In this document: positions 45,621-56,753 of the stretch, one piece after another | Position numbering within the stretch: position 1 is the stretch's first letter | Layout: each line of letters starts with the position of its first letter | DNA from: Pectinophora gossypiella | Taxonomy: Eukaryota > Arthropoda > Insecta > Lepidoptera > Gelechiidae | DNA: 64,000 nucleotides | Assembly (NCBI RefSeq): GCF_024362695.1 | Contig: NC_065423.1 | Span: 241,001 to 305,000, forward strand | Reading direction: 5' to 3' | Notes under the pieces: generated by a model | What the model was told of the DNA's origin: nothing | The model's database searches: none | What the model saw: only the letters and a program-made list of their open reading frames with translations | Translations under genes and position numbers: made by a program

Positions 45621-46046
45621 ATGGATACTTCGCCCACAGAAGCCGCCCAAGTTGTGGCATTGCTGGATTCTGGCCTTAGTCAGCGTGTTGTGGCTGCAAG
45701 ACTGCATCTAAGCCTGTCATCTGTTCATAGAGTCTATAAACGTTATCGGGAGACTGGTTTGTTCACGCGCCGTTCAGGATCTGGCAGGAATCGGGTCACT
45801 TCTGAGCGAGATGATCGATTTATTGTAACAACTTCTTTAAGAAATCGACGCCTTAACGCTTTTCAACTGCAGCAGCGGCTTCGTGTTGTACGAAGGGTGG
45901 CTGTAAGTGACTCTACAATTAGAAGAAGGTTGAAGGATCGTGGACTGGTACCGCATAAGCCAGCAAATGGGCCGAAATTAACTGCAGACCATCGAAGAGC
46001 GCGCCTTAACTTTGCACGTGAGCACCTAAATTGGTCATACCTATAG
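45621..46046 (+). pseudogene. Truncated Tc1-like transposase, left copy (DNA-binding region)
   Basis: 141 codons starting MDTSPTEAAQVVALLDSG, covering the bipartite paired-type helix-turn-helix (residues ~8-115: two HTH units with LSLSSVHRVYKRY and VSDSTIRRRLKDRG) and the GRPR-like hook region around RRSGSGRN. An in-frame TAG after NWSYL stops the frame. The sequence beyond it still encodes WSKVIFSDECK with the first catalytic aspartate, then the palindrome begins. The rest of the DDE domain is absent. As a protein it could bind transposon ends but not cut. Confidence 0.85.
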
Positions 46047-46164
46047 TGGAGCAAAGTTATCTTTTCTGATGAGTGTAAAATTATGCTGTATGGTAACGAC
46101 GGAAGGAACAAGGTCTACAGAAGAGACGGAGAACGCTATGCACAATGCTTCATTGAAGAAAAGG

Positions 46165-46608
46165 TCAGCTATGGTGGCGGTTCTGTAGGTATGACCAATT
46201 TAGGTGCTCACGTGCAAAGTTAAGGCGCGCTCTTCGATGGTCTGCAGTTAATTTCGGCCCATTTGCTGGCTTATGCGGTACCAGGCCACGATCCTTCAAC
46301 CTTCTTCTAATTGTAGAGTCACTTACAGCCACCCTTCGAACAACACGAAGCCGCTGCTGCAGTTGAAAAGCGTTAAGGCGTCGATTTCTTAAAGAAGTTG
46401 TTACAATAAATCGATCATCTCGCTCAGAAGTGACCCGATTCCTGCCAGATCCTGAACGGCGCGTGAACAAACCAGTCTCCCGATAACGTTTATAGACTCT
46501 ATGAACAGATGACAGGCTTAGATGCAGTCTTGCAGCCACAACACGCTGACTAAGGCCAGAATCCAGCAATGCCACAACTTGGGCGGCTTCTGTGGGCGAA
46601 GTATCCAT
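46165..46608 (-). pseudogene. Truncated Tc1-like transposase, right copy (DNA-binding region)
   Basis: 147 codons; residues 1-141 are identical to the plus-strand copy at 45621 despite a few synonymous base differences. At the position of the left copy's TAG this copy has CAG, then runs six codons into the antisense of the spacer before stopping. The identical amino acids suggest a recent duplication. It too lacks the catalytic domain. Confidence 0.85.
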
Positions 46609-47005
46609 ACGTTTTAGAAAAAAAACTTCTTTTCAGACGTCCCAAAGTCACAGTATTGAAATAAAAAACAAAAAGTTTAAGGATAGGCGCCAATTTTTAG
46701 TTTTTAAACGCTAAATGTACTCCAACCCTAAACACACATTTGTCTCAAAACAGTGATTCATTTCGTTTATAAGATAAACAAATGAAATTCTAATTTTGAA
46801 TTTAGAATTTTCGCTTATTACTGTAATGGCCAAACTGCCAGCTATACATTTATGTATTTTTTTTCATCGTATGAATTCTTTTTTGTGTTAAATTCGGACA
46901 GAAACAATGAAAACGGAAGTGTTTCGATTTTTTTGATGAGAAGTGTATATTATTTATATCGCTCCCACTCCAGCATAGGAGGCCTAACCACTTTATTTGT
47001 ATACA

Positions 47006-47229
47006 GGGTGTTAGTGACATCGTAATGAAAACTTTGAGGGGTGGTTCAGGCCATGATTCTGAGTTGATATCAAGTAGAAATTTCCGTCGCAAAAGTATGG
47101 ATTGGAAAATAATTAAAAAGAAAAGAAAAATTTTCATGAATTTTTTGACACGAAATTCCACTTGATATCAACTCAGAATCATGGTCTGAACCATCCCCCT
47201 CAGTATTCGTTACGGTGTCACTAACACCC
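47006..47229. mobile_element. Palindromic MITE copy E
   Basis: Ends GGGTGTTAGTGACATCGTAA and GGTGTCACTAACACCC; the inner marker TTCTGAGTTGATATCAAGT occurs in both arms. One of the best-preserved copies of the family (about 224 bp). Confidence 0.85.
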
Positions 47230-47264
47230 ATACCTACTTATATGGCTACCGTATGTACTTGTAC

Positions 47265-47441
47265 GGGGTGTGTGATCGTAACGAATACTGAGAGGGATGA
47301 TTCTTTCCATCCAATTCCAATTTTCCATCGCAAAAGTATAGAATTGAAAATAATTTAAAAAAACTAAAAAAAAAACATGAATTTTGCGACGGAAAATTCC
47401 ACTCAACCCCCTCAGTATTCGTTACGATGTCACTAACACCC
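47265..47441. mobile_element. Palindromic MITE copy F, adjacent to copy E
   Basis: A shortened copy (177 bp) lacking much of the GATATCAAGTGG block in both arms, separated from copy E by a ~35-bp linker ATACCTACTTATATGGC..., matching the linker between copies A and B. Confidence 0.8.
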
Positions 47442-50400
47442 AGTATAATTGTTATGCACCACATAATTACCCACTCCTCACTATCATCGCTTTATTGCCG
47501 GCCAATTCACAACGAACTAGGGCCATTAAAATTTCCAGGACACTCCAACTACCGCAGACAGCAATTCGTTCCACAATGGGCCGCGCACTGACACTCGCGA
47601 ACAATAATGTGGACATACACAATAATGGCATAGACAATAGACCACATTATGTTAACTAGAGGTTAGGAACAAAGGAACCAACCTGTGGTGTTGGGAAGTG
47701 CAGTTACACCTCAAATATTATTATTATATTTATCTATGAATACGACTTTTCTCGTAGAGCTGTCACAAGACAGCATAATAATTATAACAATTATAATTAT
47801 TGATTTTCATTATTCTTCGATGTGTGACATGCAGCGCCACCTATCCGCGACAAGTGGAACTACCAACGTTTAGCGCCACCTAGTGGATTAGTAATAGAGT
47901 AGTTCCCAACTAGTCAAATCAGTTACGTTTACTAAATGTCGAAACACAAAATTACTATGGAATTTGTATGAAATAGCACCCTGAGACGTCATAGAAAACA
48001 ATGATAAAATGTTGCACATTATTATTACATTTTTCTTTATTATAATTCATAAATAAGTTAAACAGAATAAAGAAAATGTTTTTCGTCAGTTTTAAATGTC
48101 TTTATTTAGTAATGAGATTTCATAATTTATCTTTGATCTAGGAAAGTACCGAATTTATTCTATAATACTGTCACAAAAAATCCGTGGTCTCAGTATACGT
48201 GACCATATGTATGTCCCAACCATATCTATTTTTTTCCGATTATTCTAACCGTCTAATATCTACATTTTGCAAGCCTTGCATTGCTGCAAAATTAGCAGTG
48301 TATAAAGGCTCTTAGTGAGTTCTGGGAAACAAAAGTTTAATTCTAGGGGATGGTGGCTGAGTGCTCAGACTACTAGTGCTAGTAGATAGTCGTATAGAAA
48401 TTATGTAAATATAGTTTGCAAGTTTTATTAAAATTCTTTAACAACTTTAAAAGTATATTACCTGGCGGTGTTTGCAAAGATATACTTGAAGAACAGACGG
48501 GACACTCCGAACAAAACACTCATTTTCACACAGACACAGCATAGATGCATAGTTATCATTATAGGTAAAGATACTATTTGCTAACTTGCTTTTCCCGACC
48601 CAAATCTGAAAATACTGGCCAGAGAACAAAAATATGTCAAAACTATCGAATCTTCTGAATATTTTTTACTATGACACCAAATACAAATAAAGAACTGTAT
48701 AAAATATTAATTAAACACGATAATCAGATAAAATTTATATTTTTTTAATAACCGATTAATATCAGCTTTGCTTGCAAATAAATATGTATTTTGTTGTTAA
48801 TAAAATAAGTTTCGTAGGAATTTAACCTTCGCATATTAATTTGCGTCACAAGCCACTCCAACCTCATTCCCGCTAGGCATCTCTCCAATAAAATTACACC
48901 GGCATCAAGCTACGGCAGTTCAGTACAAGATCTTCCTTAACTTTGCACTTTGGCACTGGAAGTCGGTACCCCGGCGAGTAAAGTGCACCTAATAAGGTTC
49001 CGTGCATACCAACGACTGTCGAGCATGCGCGCTCCCTTGGAAGATTGCAAATAAAGATAACGATTAAAAATAACTTTATCATAAAATGCATTTTTCCCCG
49101 TCGGCAATTGTCTATGTCAAACAATATTGCCCGTTATAAGAATGGTCATATTATGCATAATAATTGAAAGACTTGATAGCAGATAGACTTACGTCGCGTC
49201 TTAGCAACATCGAATCTTGGGTCGGGCTCAAAACCACCGAATTGGAATACATTTTAGAATTTGTATTTGGATCATAAATAAATTGATGTCACGTACTTAA
49301 CAGTGGAGGAATATATCGTGAAGGAACCCGGGAGGAGTGACAAGTCTGGCCTTTTAACTCGAGGGAAAACTACGTACCTAGCGTATGTATGTATTGTGTA
49401 GGTATGTGACTTAACCTATATCGGGCTGGTTTTCCCTCGAGTTTAAAGGCCAGACATGTCAAATCTTCGGGTTAGGCAAGCGGACCCCGTAAAGACGATG
49501 ATTAGAATAAAAAATAATAAAATAAAAAATAAAAATGTTTATTTCTTTATCTTTGTTATTTTCACATTATCAGGTGCACGGAAGCTCCATTTAATGAGAG
49601 AGAGGAAAGTGAATGGTAATATACATAGCTAATTTTGTGCAAAGTAAACACGAGTACTCGAATCATTCGTCATCCAGTTCGCTGCCTTAAGTATCAGAAG
49701 TAGACAATACACGCGTCTTCGGGTAACGTTGTGTTTTTTTTCTACAGTTTTATTGTCAGGCACGGGACACCATGCCCGCGCGCCGTCCGCGCACCACTGA
49801 CATAAGCGCGACGCACACGCCTTATAGGCGCTAGTATGATCACGGCCTCACCTAGTACAAACTGAACTCTCCAACCAAACATTTTGTTTCAGGAGACGAG
49901 GGCACACAGAATTCAATTTTCAAATGGAACTCAGTGGCTGAGCTCGAAGTAAATACGTCCTCAGGTCTGATCCACAAGCGGCGGGTAGCGTGGCAATGAA
50001 TATTACAAACAACTACAATGTGTAACAAAAGGTATTATATTATGAAGATGTATATATATCTCTAATAACCCGTAGTAAGCCTGTTCGCAAAACGCGTGAC
50101 TGACATCCAATGTCACTGGTCTGAATCCCGGACCGGATTTAAAGAACTGAATTCGACTTGAATTCATGTTTGAATCATGGATAAATCGATATCACTAATT
50201 TTTAGGATTTGTACCCGGTTAATGACAATAGGTCCGCTCTCTGCTAGGCAAGGAGGTGTATTGTATTACTATACGCCTCTGTTTTGGGAATTGCGAAAAG
50301 TGCGATGTTGTCTCTAAAAAGTTATCTTTTCCAGCCAATAGGCAATCCGGTGATGTAATAGCACGTAATTTGAAACTAAGCATATTTAATTGTAGTACAC

Positions 50401-52079
50401 CGGCAAAGTGGTGGCCCAAAGAACCCTGGGTACGCCCAGTGGACCGGGAAATAAAAACTCTCAAGGCAAGGTTGAAACAGATAACTAGAAGTAGAAATCT
50501 TTTATTTGAGCCCTACATCCCAACAGGGGATAAAATAAGAAGAGAGACATCGGCAAGATATCCAAGCTAATATTAATACTATCGCCGATCACAGCTGTTT
50601 CACAAAATGTACATTTGAGGGTTTTGAGAAAGAGTCTAGTAACTGCGTTAACTACTAAGCCGTGTAACAGCGTAAAATAAACAAAATTAAAAAATTGATC
50701 TACCTACTCCACTCCAATCTCATCAGTCATCCCGTGATTATGGCACTTGCAACAGTGTCGAAGTATCGGGAGTCTCGTATCCCTGTTTCAAACGCGGTAA
50801 GAACCCATTATTATGTGTTTTAATTATCTAAGAAATGGTCATAGCTATAATTATTTATCTTATCGCTTATCGCTAATCGCTGACAGAGGAACAATGCGGC
50901 ACTTGTAGAAGAGCAATGTCACGTTTCGGTCCCAGCAGTGCGCGAATCAAATTGATATCTCTGTATGAAATGAAACAAATTTTACGGATTGTGTTCCGGT
51001 TTTAGCTTTCATACAATATTCACGATTGTCGGTTATAACCACAACCACCAAATAAATGACAGTTGTTTTTATATTTCTAATAGTTGAATGAATACGCATA
51101 TTCATTAGTTATATTAGATACGAGTAGAGTACAGGGGGAAAAACGCCAAATTGAAGCAAATAATCTGAAAAAGGAATATTGCGATTTGACATTTTACACA
51201 TTGCGCACTTACTTTTATATGCGCATATGTCAAATTGCAATATTGCTTTTTTAGATGATTGCTTCAATGTGGTCTTTTTAGACCTTTAGTAGGTTTTTAT
51301 CGTTACTTTTTTTAATGCCAGCCAGACAGATGGGGAAAGTTAAGTTCTTACACCGCAATGTTGGTAGTAAATATTACTTTATAAAGTACTCCACAGCTAC
51401 GGAGAGACATTTCCAAAGCAAAAGGAAGCCATTTTGAATGGAATTTATATTGGAAATACTACAACTCTATATTTATTTGGTTTAGAAAGAGATCGCATGT
51501 CTAAAAATACACAAAATAACATGGCATCACGCCTGTGTATCCTCGAAGGGGTAGGTAGAGGTGTGTAGAATATGCACACACATCTCACCAGTTATGTTTA
51601 AGTCCCATTTGTGATACTTACTAACATGAAAAAAAAACAACCAGTTGTCTTTCATTACATGTGGCTCTGCTCACCCCGTTATTGATGACTGGCGTGAGTT
51701 TATCTACGTATGTACCTTTGTTAATTTATATTGCTTCATAATATCATTCATCTTTCTTAATATTAGTAATTATGTCAACTATGTCTTAAGGTATGCTCAC
51801 CCAGCATCTATTTAATTAAAGACTTCAGTCATCTCGCATATTAGTTTAGTCTTCATAAATTTTCTAGACTGGATCAATATTTCACACCGATATTACATCC
51901 AGCATTATTGAAATAACTCGCTCCACTTAGTTCGTGTAGTTATCGTTTTTAAGCTGTTCCATCTGTATTTTTCACGAGTAGATTATATTTATGTACTTAT
52001 AACTTGAAGGCATAATTATCTATGTTAATATTATATGTGATAAATTTTTCTTTGTCTGTAAATATAGAAGGGCGACAAC
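47442..52079. other. Non-coding stretch with small repeat fragments
   Basis: No supported gene. An inverted pair of SINE-derived pieces lies at about 49325-49375 and 49425-49495 (both with TTTTCCCTCGAG or its complement). A SINE-body-like piece lies at 50085-50230. The 104-codon plus-strand frame at 50256-50570 shows no recognisable domain. GGGGTAGG repeat at 51530-51560 and a minus-strand GTGGCTCTGCTCACCCC repeat at 51660-51710. Otherwise AT-rich. Confidence 0.5.
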
Positions 52080-52345
52080 GGGTGAAGGGGAAGATTGATG
52101 GATGAGCGGCGGGTCAGCGGCGGATGAACGGCGGGCGTGCGACGGGTGAGCGTCGGGTGTGCAACGGGTAAGCGGCGGGTGTGCGACGTGTAAGCGTCGG
52201 GTGTGCGACGGGTGAGCGTCGGGTGTGCGACGGGTGAGCGTCGGGTGTGCAACGGGTAAGCGGCGGGTGTGCGACGGGTGAGGGTCGGGTGTGCAACGGG
52301 TAAGCGGCGAGTGTGCGACGGGTGAGCGGCGGGTGAGAGACGCGT
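52080..52345 (+). repeat. Minisatellite with 11/22-bp unit
   Basis: About twenty-plus alternating 11-bp half-units, GGGTGTGCGAC and GGGTGAGCGTC (22-bp pair), with variants GGGTAAGCGGC and GGGTGTGCAAC. The minus strand is open in two frames, giving repetitive HTRRSPVAHPTL-like peptides, a by-product of a stop-free repeat rather than a gene. Confidence 0.9.
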
Positions 52346-53144
52346 AAATTTGAATCTTATCGTCATTATTTTACGCAGCAGTGTGATCACGTGCTATGCA
52401 GTGACAGACCCTTGACGCCTCGCTTAAAGCTTGTTCTTAAATTAACTCTTAAGCGTAGGAAGTTCTTGGTAGGCATATTATTGCCTACATAATATTAATT
52501 AAATTATTTCTTGAAGCAGCCCGAAGTATGCTGGGATTGCCACTTACAACTAAAAATAGGATAAAAACGTCAGTTTTGGGAAAGGAACTGAAGGTATTTT
52601 GCTGTCACGAGCTGATTGGCTGTCTGTATAACTGGAGTGATTGGGTCGTATATTAGATCCTGCGGACGTTGAATTCTTTTCATTGAGGTGGGGCATGACA
52701 GAATTGGGTCAATTGTTTTGGGGGAACACTAATAAATATGGCAATATCGTAATATAATATTAGATTGTTATTCGTCATTTATTCAACGTAATTGTCGTAG
52801 ATAAATTTCTTAAAGGTCAATAATACATTTTTGAATCTATGTCATTTCGCAAGGTGTTAAATATTATGGCTGAGAAGATATGTCAAGAAACTGCAACAGC
52901 AACACATCTTTTACATCAATGTAGGTAAGTAATAAGTTATTTATTAATAACAAACTATTTAATAACTAGAGGAACACATTTAAAACCAGGCATTTTTATA
53001 ATTAAGGTAATCATTAATCTTATATAAGCTTTTTTACATAAAGTAAGCTTCACATGAGCTTTAAATTTATTTTCTGACAAATTTAAAATATTATCTGGTA
53101 TTTTATTGCAAAAACGTATACATAATCCCATAAAAGATTAATTT
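52346..53144. other. Non-coding stretch including a LINE 3'-UTR-like block
   Basis: About 52800-53140 contains strings (AAGAAACTGCAACAGCAACA, CAAAAACGTATACATAATCC) that I associate with a lepidopteran LINE 3' region on the plus strand; parts recur at 11640-11750 and 1245-1300. No frame. Confidence 0.5.
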
Positions 53145-53408
53145 AATTTATTTATTTATTTATTTATTTATAGGAAAACCAACAGCTACATCAAATAGTA
53201 TAAACATAAATATAAATCACAAAAGAGCCAATTATAGGTTTCCACAGATAGACTTCGGTATATGTTGATCATACAGCAACAATAGATAGCAAAATAAACT
53301 AGGTGCCTATACAAACATAACAAACACATTTCACGAAAAAATCAACTAGTCGCCCACAATGTCCGGGATAGAAATCTGCAAGCAGAAAAATGCCTGCGAT
53401 CACGTAAA

Positions 53409-56321
53409 TTACAACGCATGATACTCCCAACCAACCAATATCTTTTTTGCCAACTTCCGCTTCACTGATGGTATACTACAGTTGAAGATATCAATATCAA
53501 GATCTTTTATTATGTTATTAAGGTTTCTGCCTGCTCGCCATAGAAAACTGTCCTGTCTATAGTTTTTAGATGCTAATGGTAGTGAAAATGGTGGATAAAC
53601 CCTTCGTGATCTAGTGGGAACGTTAAACAAAAGCTTACCTAACAGTTCTGGACAGTCAACAGTCCCATTGGTTATACTCAGCAAGTACGATATATCCGCA
53701 ATCTCACGCCTCGCTTCAAGGGATAAGAGGTGATGCTGCTTGCATATGCGAATATAAGATGAAGAACAATATGGTTTCTTCAATTTAAAGCATAAAAACT
53801 TTATAAACTTTTTTTGTATCGATTCAATTCGATCAATATATTTCTGATATCTGGGATTCCATATTTGAGATGCGTACTCTAACTTGCTCCGCACAAAAGC
53901 ACAGTAAAGTATTTTAAATGTTTTTGCGCGAGTAAAACAGTGAGAAATACGCATAATGAAACCCAGAGCTTTAGTGGCACTCTTCACTATATTGTCGATG
54001 TGCGAATCAAACATGAGTTTGGAGTCATGGATAACACCCAAATCCCTCATATCAGATCTCCTCACCAAGGTGTGTCCCTCCAAAGAGTAGGGCATTAAAA
54101 CGTTATTGGATTTACGAGAAAAAGTGACGACAAAACATTTAGAAGGATTTAGATCCAATTTATTTGCCCGACAATACTCATCCAAACGTAGAAGATCCGA
54201 TTGAAGGGCCCGAGCGTCATCCAGGGATGCGATTTTGTTAAAAATCTTCATGTCATCCGCAAAACACAATAATTTCGAAACGGAGAAACAATTGCTGATA
54301 TCATTAACAAATACATTAAAGAGTAGAGGACCGAGTAGCGATCCTTGGGGAACCCCACTGGGAACACCAACCCACCCCGACATATAATTGTTAATGACAA
54401 CAGCCTGGGATCTATTCTTGATATAAGAAGAAAACCACCTGAGTAAGTCCCCCCTGATGCCGCAATTACATAATTTTGAAAGTAATATGTCATGATCTAT
54501 TCTATCAAAAGCCTTGCTGTAGTCTGTATAGACTACATCAACTTGGCAACCATTATTCATAGCTTCAGAGACGTAATCATTTAAAAGAACTAGATTTGAT
54601 ACAGTAGATTTACGTTGTAGAAAGCCATGTTGGGCGCTATTAAATACGTTTTTCAACACGGCGTAAACTTGACCATAGACGATTTTTTCTAGTACCTTTG
54701 ACAGAATGCATAATTTTGAAATAGGTCTGTAATTACAAACATCAGTTTTAGAACCCTTTTTCAGAACTGGAGTAATATATGCCGATTTCCAAATTGCTGG
54801 TACGGAACATTCGTCAAGCGACCTTCTAAATAATAATGCAATAGGGACAGCTAAACTCTGAGCACATTTAACCAAAAATATTGCTGGCAGATGATCAGGA
54901 CCTGCCGACTTGGAAGTATCTAATCCGAGTAACAATTTCTTCAAAACATCGAGATCAATCTCCACGGTGGCAATATCCGCCCCTATATCCATGCCATCTT
55001 CCGAGTGTTGCACTGAGGTTGTACTAGATGGCAAAAATGAGGAACTGAAATAATCACAGAACGCATCACAAATTTCAACGCCGCCGTTAACTACAGTATC
55101 ATTATACTTCACGCTACTAGGAATAGCGTTGGAAGTAGTACGTGTTTTGGAGAACGACCAAAAATGTTTAGGATCATTCTCAATCGACTGTTCCACTGAT
55201 TTAATGTACTTCTCATAACATTTTTGCTCCAACCTTTTCACTCTCTCCCTTAAGACTGTGTAAGTTAAAAGATCCGACTTATTTCCGTAAATTCTATATT
55301 TCCGAAGATATTTGAATTTTTCTTTGATAGCCTTCTTAAGAGGAGGAGTAAACCACTTAGGAAACAAGTCCGCCTTCATCTCCTTACGAGGCACATACAT
55401 GTCCCTTAACAATTCGAATTTGCAATAGAAAAAGTTAACCGATTGCTCAAACGAACGACTTGAAAATTCAGTTCGCCAATCCACCACCATCAACTCAGCG
55501 TTAATAGAATCATAATCGCCTTTACTAAAGAAATATTTAATAAAAGGAGCAGATTTTAATGAAGGCACAGAGGCAAACTGAATCGTAATGCAAACAGCGT
55601 TATGGAGCGGATCAATCGGAACTATGGGGTCAGTACATTCAGTGACAGCAACAATGTCATTACATAGAATAAGGTCCAATATTTTTCCCTGACTGTTGAC
55701 CACGCAGTTAAATTGATTAAGAGAATGAGTATTTAAATGGTCAATTAAATCTTGTTCATTAGAAGAAGTGTAATTTGAAGGTACTAGGACAGAATTATGA
55801 GAAGTCCATTGTATTTTACTCATATTAAAATCGCCTACAATCAAAAATTTATCGTGTGGATTGCTCATCATAATGTCATCCAGTTTTGTTAAATAGTTAG
55901 TTAATTGTTCTGAGAATGTATGGACATTTTTCTTTGCACACAAGTAAAGAACACACAAATGAATTTTTAGCGGCTGATTATTGAAATCTTTTACTGTGAG
56001 GGTAACCCATAAATCCTCCGCAGTCGAGTGGAAGGCTAATTGTGGGGTAACAGCTAACTCCCTACGTGTAGCAATAACGACTCCACCGCCGAGACGCTGC
56101 CCCGTAAGATGATAATCTCGATCCCTGCGCCAAACAATATAACGGTCATCAAATAACTCAGAGTCAGAAATTCCCTCAATGAGCCACGCTTCAGTTAATA
56201 AAATAATGTCATGCGAAGATAAATTAAGGTTTCGAAAGAATGTTAAAGTTTTAGTACGAAGACCTCTCACATTTTGATAATATACGGTAGGTAAATAAGT
56301 TTTGTCGCATCTATTAGCCAT
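53409..56321 (-). CDS. LINE ORF2: AP endonuclease and reverse transcriptase, 970 aa
   Basis: Nicks target DNA and primes reverse transcription of the element RNA. Endonuclease residues 1-250: N17 (YYQNVRG), E44 (LLTEAW), D164 and N166 (VGDFNM), D216 (ILDLIL) and H240 (DPLHNAV, where many relatives have SDH). Reverse transcriptase ~490-740: NYRPIS at ~530, motif A catalytic D600 (VVYTDYSKAFD), motif B GVPSGVPQGSLLGPLLFN at ~652-669, motif C FADD at 687-690. The C-terminal thumb carries SKLEYASQIWNP. Start ATG at 56321. Length is typical for the group. No stops or frameshifts, so the protein may be active. Confidence 0.95.
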   Translation of the reverse strand: MANRCDKTYLPTVYYQNVRGLRTKTLTFFRNLNLSSHDIILLTEAWLIEGISDSELFDDRYIVWRRDRDYHLTGQRLGGGVVIATRRELAVTPQLAFHSTAEDLWVTLTVKDFNNQPLKIHLCVLYLCAKKNVHTFSEQLTNYLTKLDDIMMSNPHDKFLIVGDFNMSKIQWTSHNSVLVPSNYTSSNEQDLIDHLNTHSLNQFNCVVNSQGKILDLILCNDIVAVTECTDPIVPIDPLHNAVCITIQFASVPSLKSAPFIKYFFSKGDYDSINAELMVVDWRTEFSSRSFEQSVNFFYCKFELLRDMYVPRKEMKADLFPKWFTPPLKKAIKEKFKYLRKYRIYGNKSDLLTYTVLRERVKRLEQKCYEKYIKSVEQSIENDPKHFWSFSKTRTTSNAIPSSVKYNDTVVNGGVEICDAFCDYFSSSFLPSSTTSVQHSEDGMDIGADIATVEIDLDVLKKLLLGLDTSKSAGPDHLPAIFLVKCAQSLAVPIALLFRRSLDECSVPAIWKSAYITPVLKKGSKTDVCNYRPISKLCILSKVLEKIVYGQVYAVLKNVFNSAQHGFLQRKSTVSNLVLLNDYVSEAMNNGCQVDVVYTDYSKAFDRIDHDILLSKLCNCGIRGDLLRWFSSYIKNRSQAVVINNYMSGWVGVPSGVPQGSLLGPLLFNVFVNDISNCFSVSKLLCFADDMKIFNKIASLDDARALQSDLLRLDEYCRANKLDLNPSKCFVVTFSRKSNNVLMPYSLEGHTLVRRSDMRDLGVIHDSKLMFDSHIDNIVKSATKALGFIMRISHCFTRAKTFKILYCAFVRSKLEYASQIWNPRYQKYIDRIESIQKKFIKFLCFKLKKPYCSSSYIRICKQHHLLSLEARREIADISYLLSITNGTVDCPELLGKLLFNVPTRSRRVYPPFSLPLASKNYRQDSFLWRAGRNLNNIIKDLDIDIFNCSIPSVKRKLAKKILVGWEYHAL

Positions 56322-56753
56322 TTATATGGAATGTAAAATAAGTAGCATAAAAACATATTATTATAATCATAAATGGTAGCATAATTAAAATAAGTAAATA
56401 TCTTGATTGGCAGGTAAAGAAGAAATAAGGCGAGAGTAAATGAAAATAAAGGCCGAAATACGTAGCAAAATCAGCTGCAAGCGGACAATATTGTATACAT
56501 CGCATAGTAGCAGTAAACAATGGCAAATTAGGCAAAGCAAAGCAATATTTGATTTGGTATATCATGCAATTGTGTAGAATCATACAAAAAATCATGGTTA
56601 AGATAAACGAGCGACAAAGTTTAGGCATACGAACTCTGGCAACCGGTTCTGAGTCACCGGGCAATGCAGAGATAGTCAACCCTTTACAACAGAATGAGTC
56701 GAGAAGCGAGAATATGAGTAATATGGTTAGCTTGAACAAGAATATACTACAGA
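56322..56753 (-). other. Inter-ORF segment of the LINE
   Basis: The 432 bp between the ORF1 stop (56754) and the ORF2 ATG contains a frame open for ~140 codons that ends in overlap with the ORF2 start (ATAAATGGCTAA). Its translation is hydrophobic, and the frame has no ATG at its beginning. It may be a spacer that happens to be open, or it may matter for re-initiation. Confidence 0.4.

Larger units (their letters stand above)
45284..46945. mobile_element. Tc1-like giant palindrome (head-to-head 5' halves)
   Basis: Two 763-bp arms (45284-46046 and 46183-46945) are near-perfect reverse complements around a 136-bp spacer. The outer ends read CACTTCTCATCAAAAAAATC and are flanked by TA on both sides, as expected for Tc1/mariner insertion. 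Each arm holds the 5' end of a Tc1-like transposase frame. The spacer continues the left copy a little further into the catalytic region (VIFSDECK) before the palindrome turns. Because both ends are genuine 5' termini and the TA flanks are intact, the whole palindrome probably transposed as a unit. Confidence 0.9.

Noticed and set aside
52031..52390. 119-codon His/Pro/Thr/Arg-repeat protein
   Set aside because: It is translation of a stop-free 11-bp minisatellite in two frames; no flanking gene signals.
56314..56739. Small membrane protein gene of 141 codons
   Set aside because: It lacks an ATG at the start of the frame and lies wholly between the two frames of a LINE; hydrophobicity is expected from T-rich sequence.
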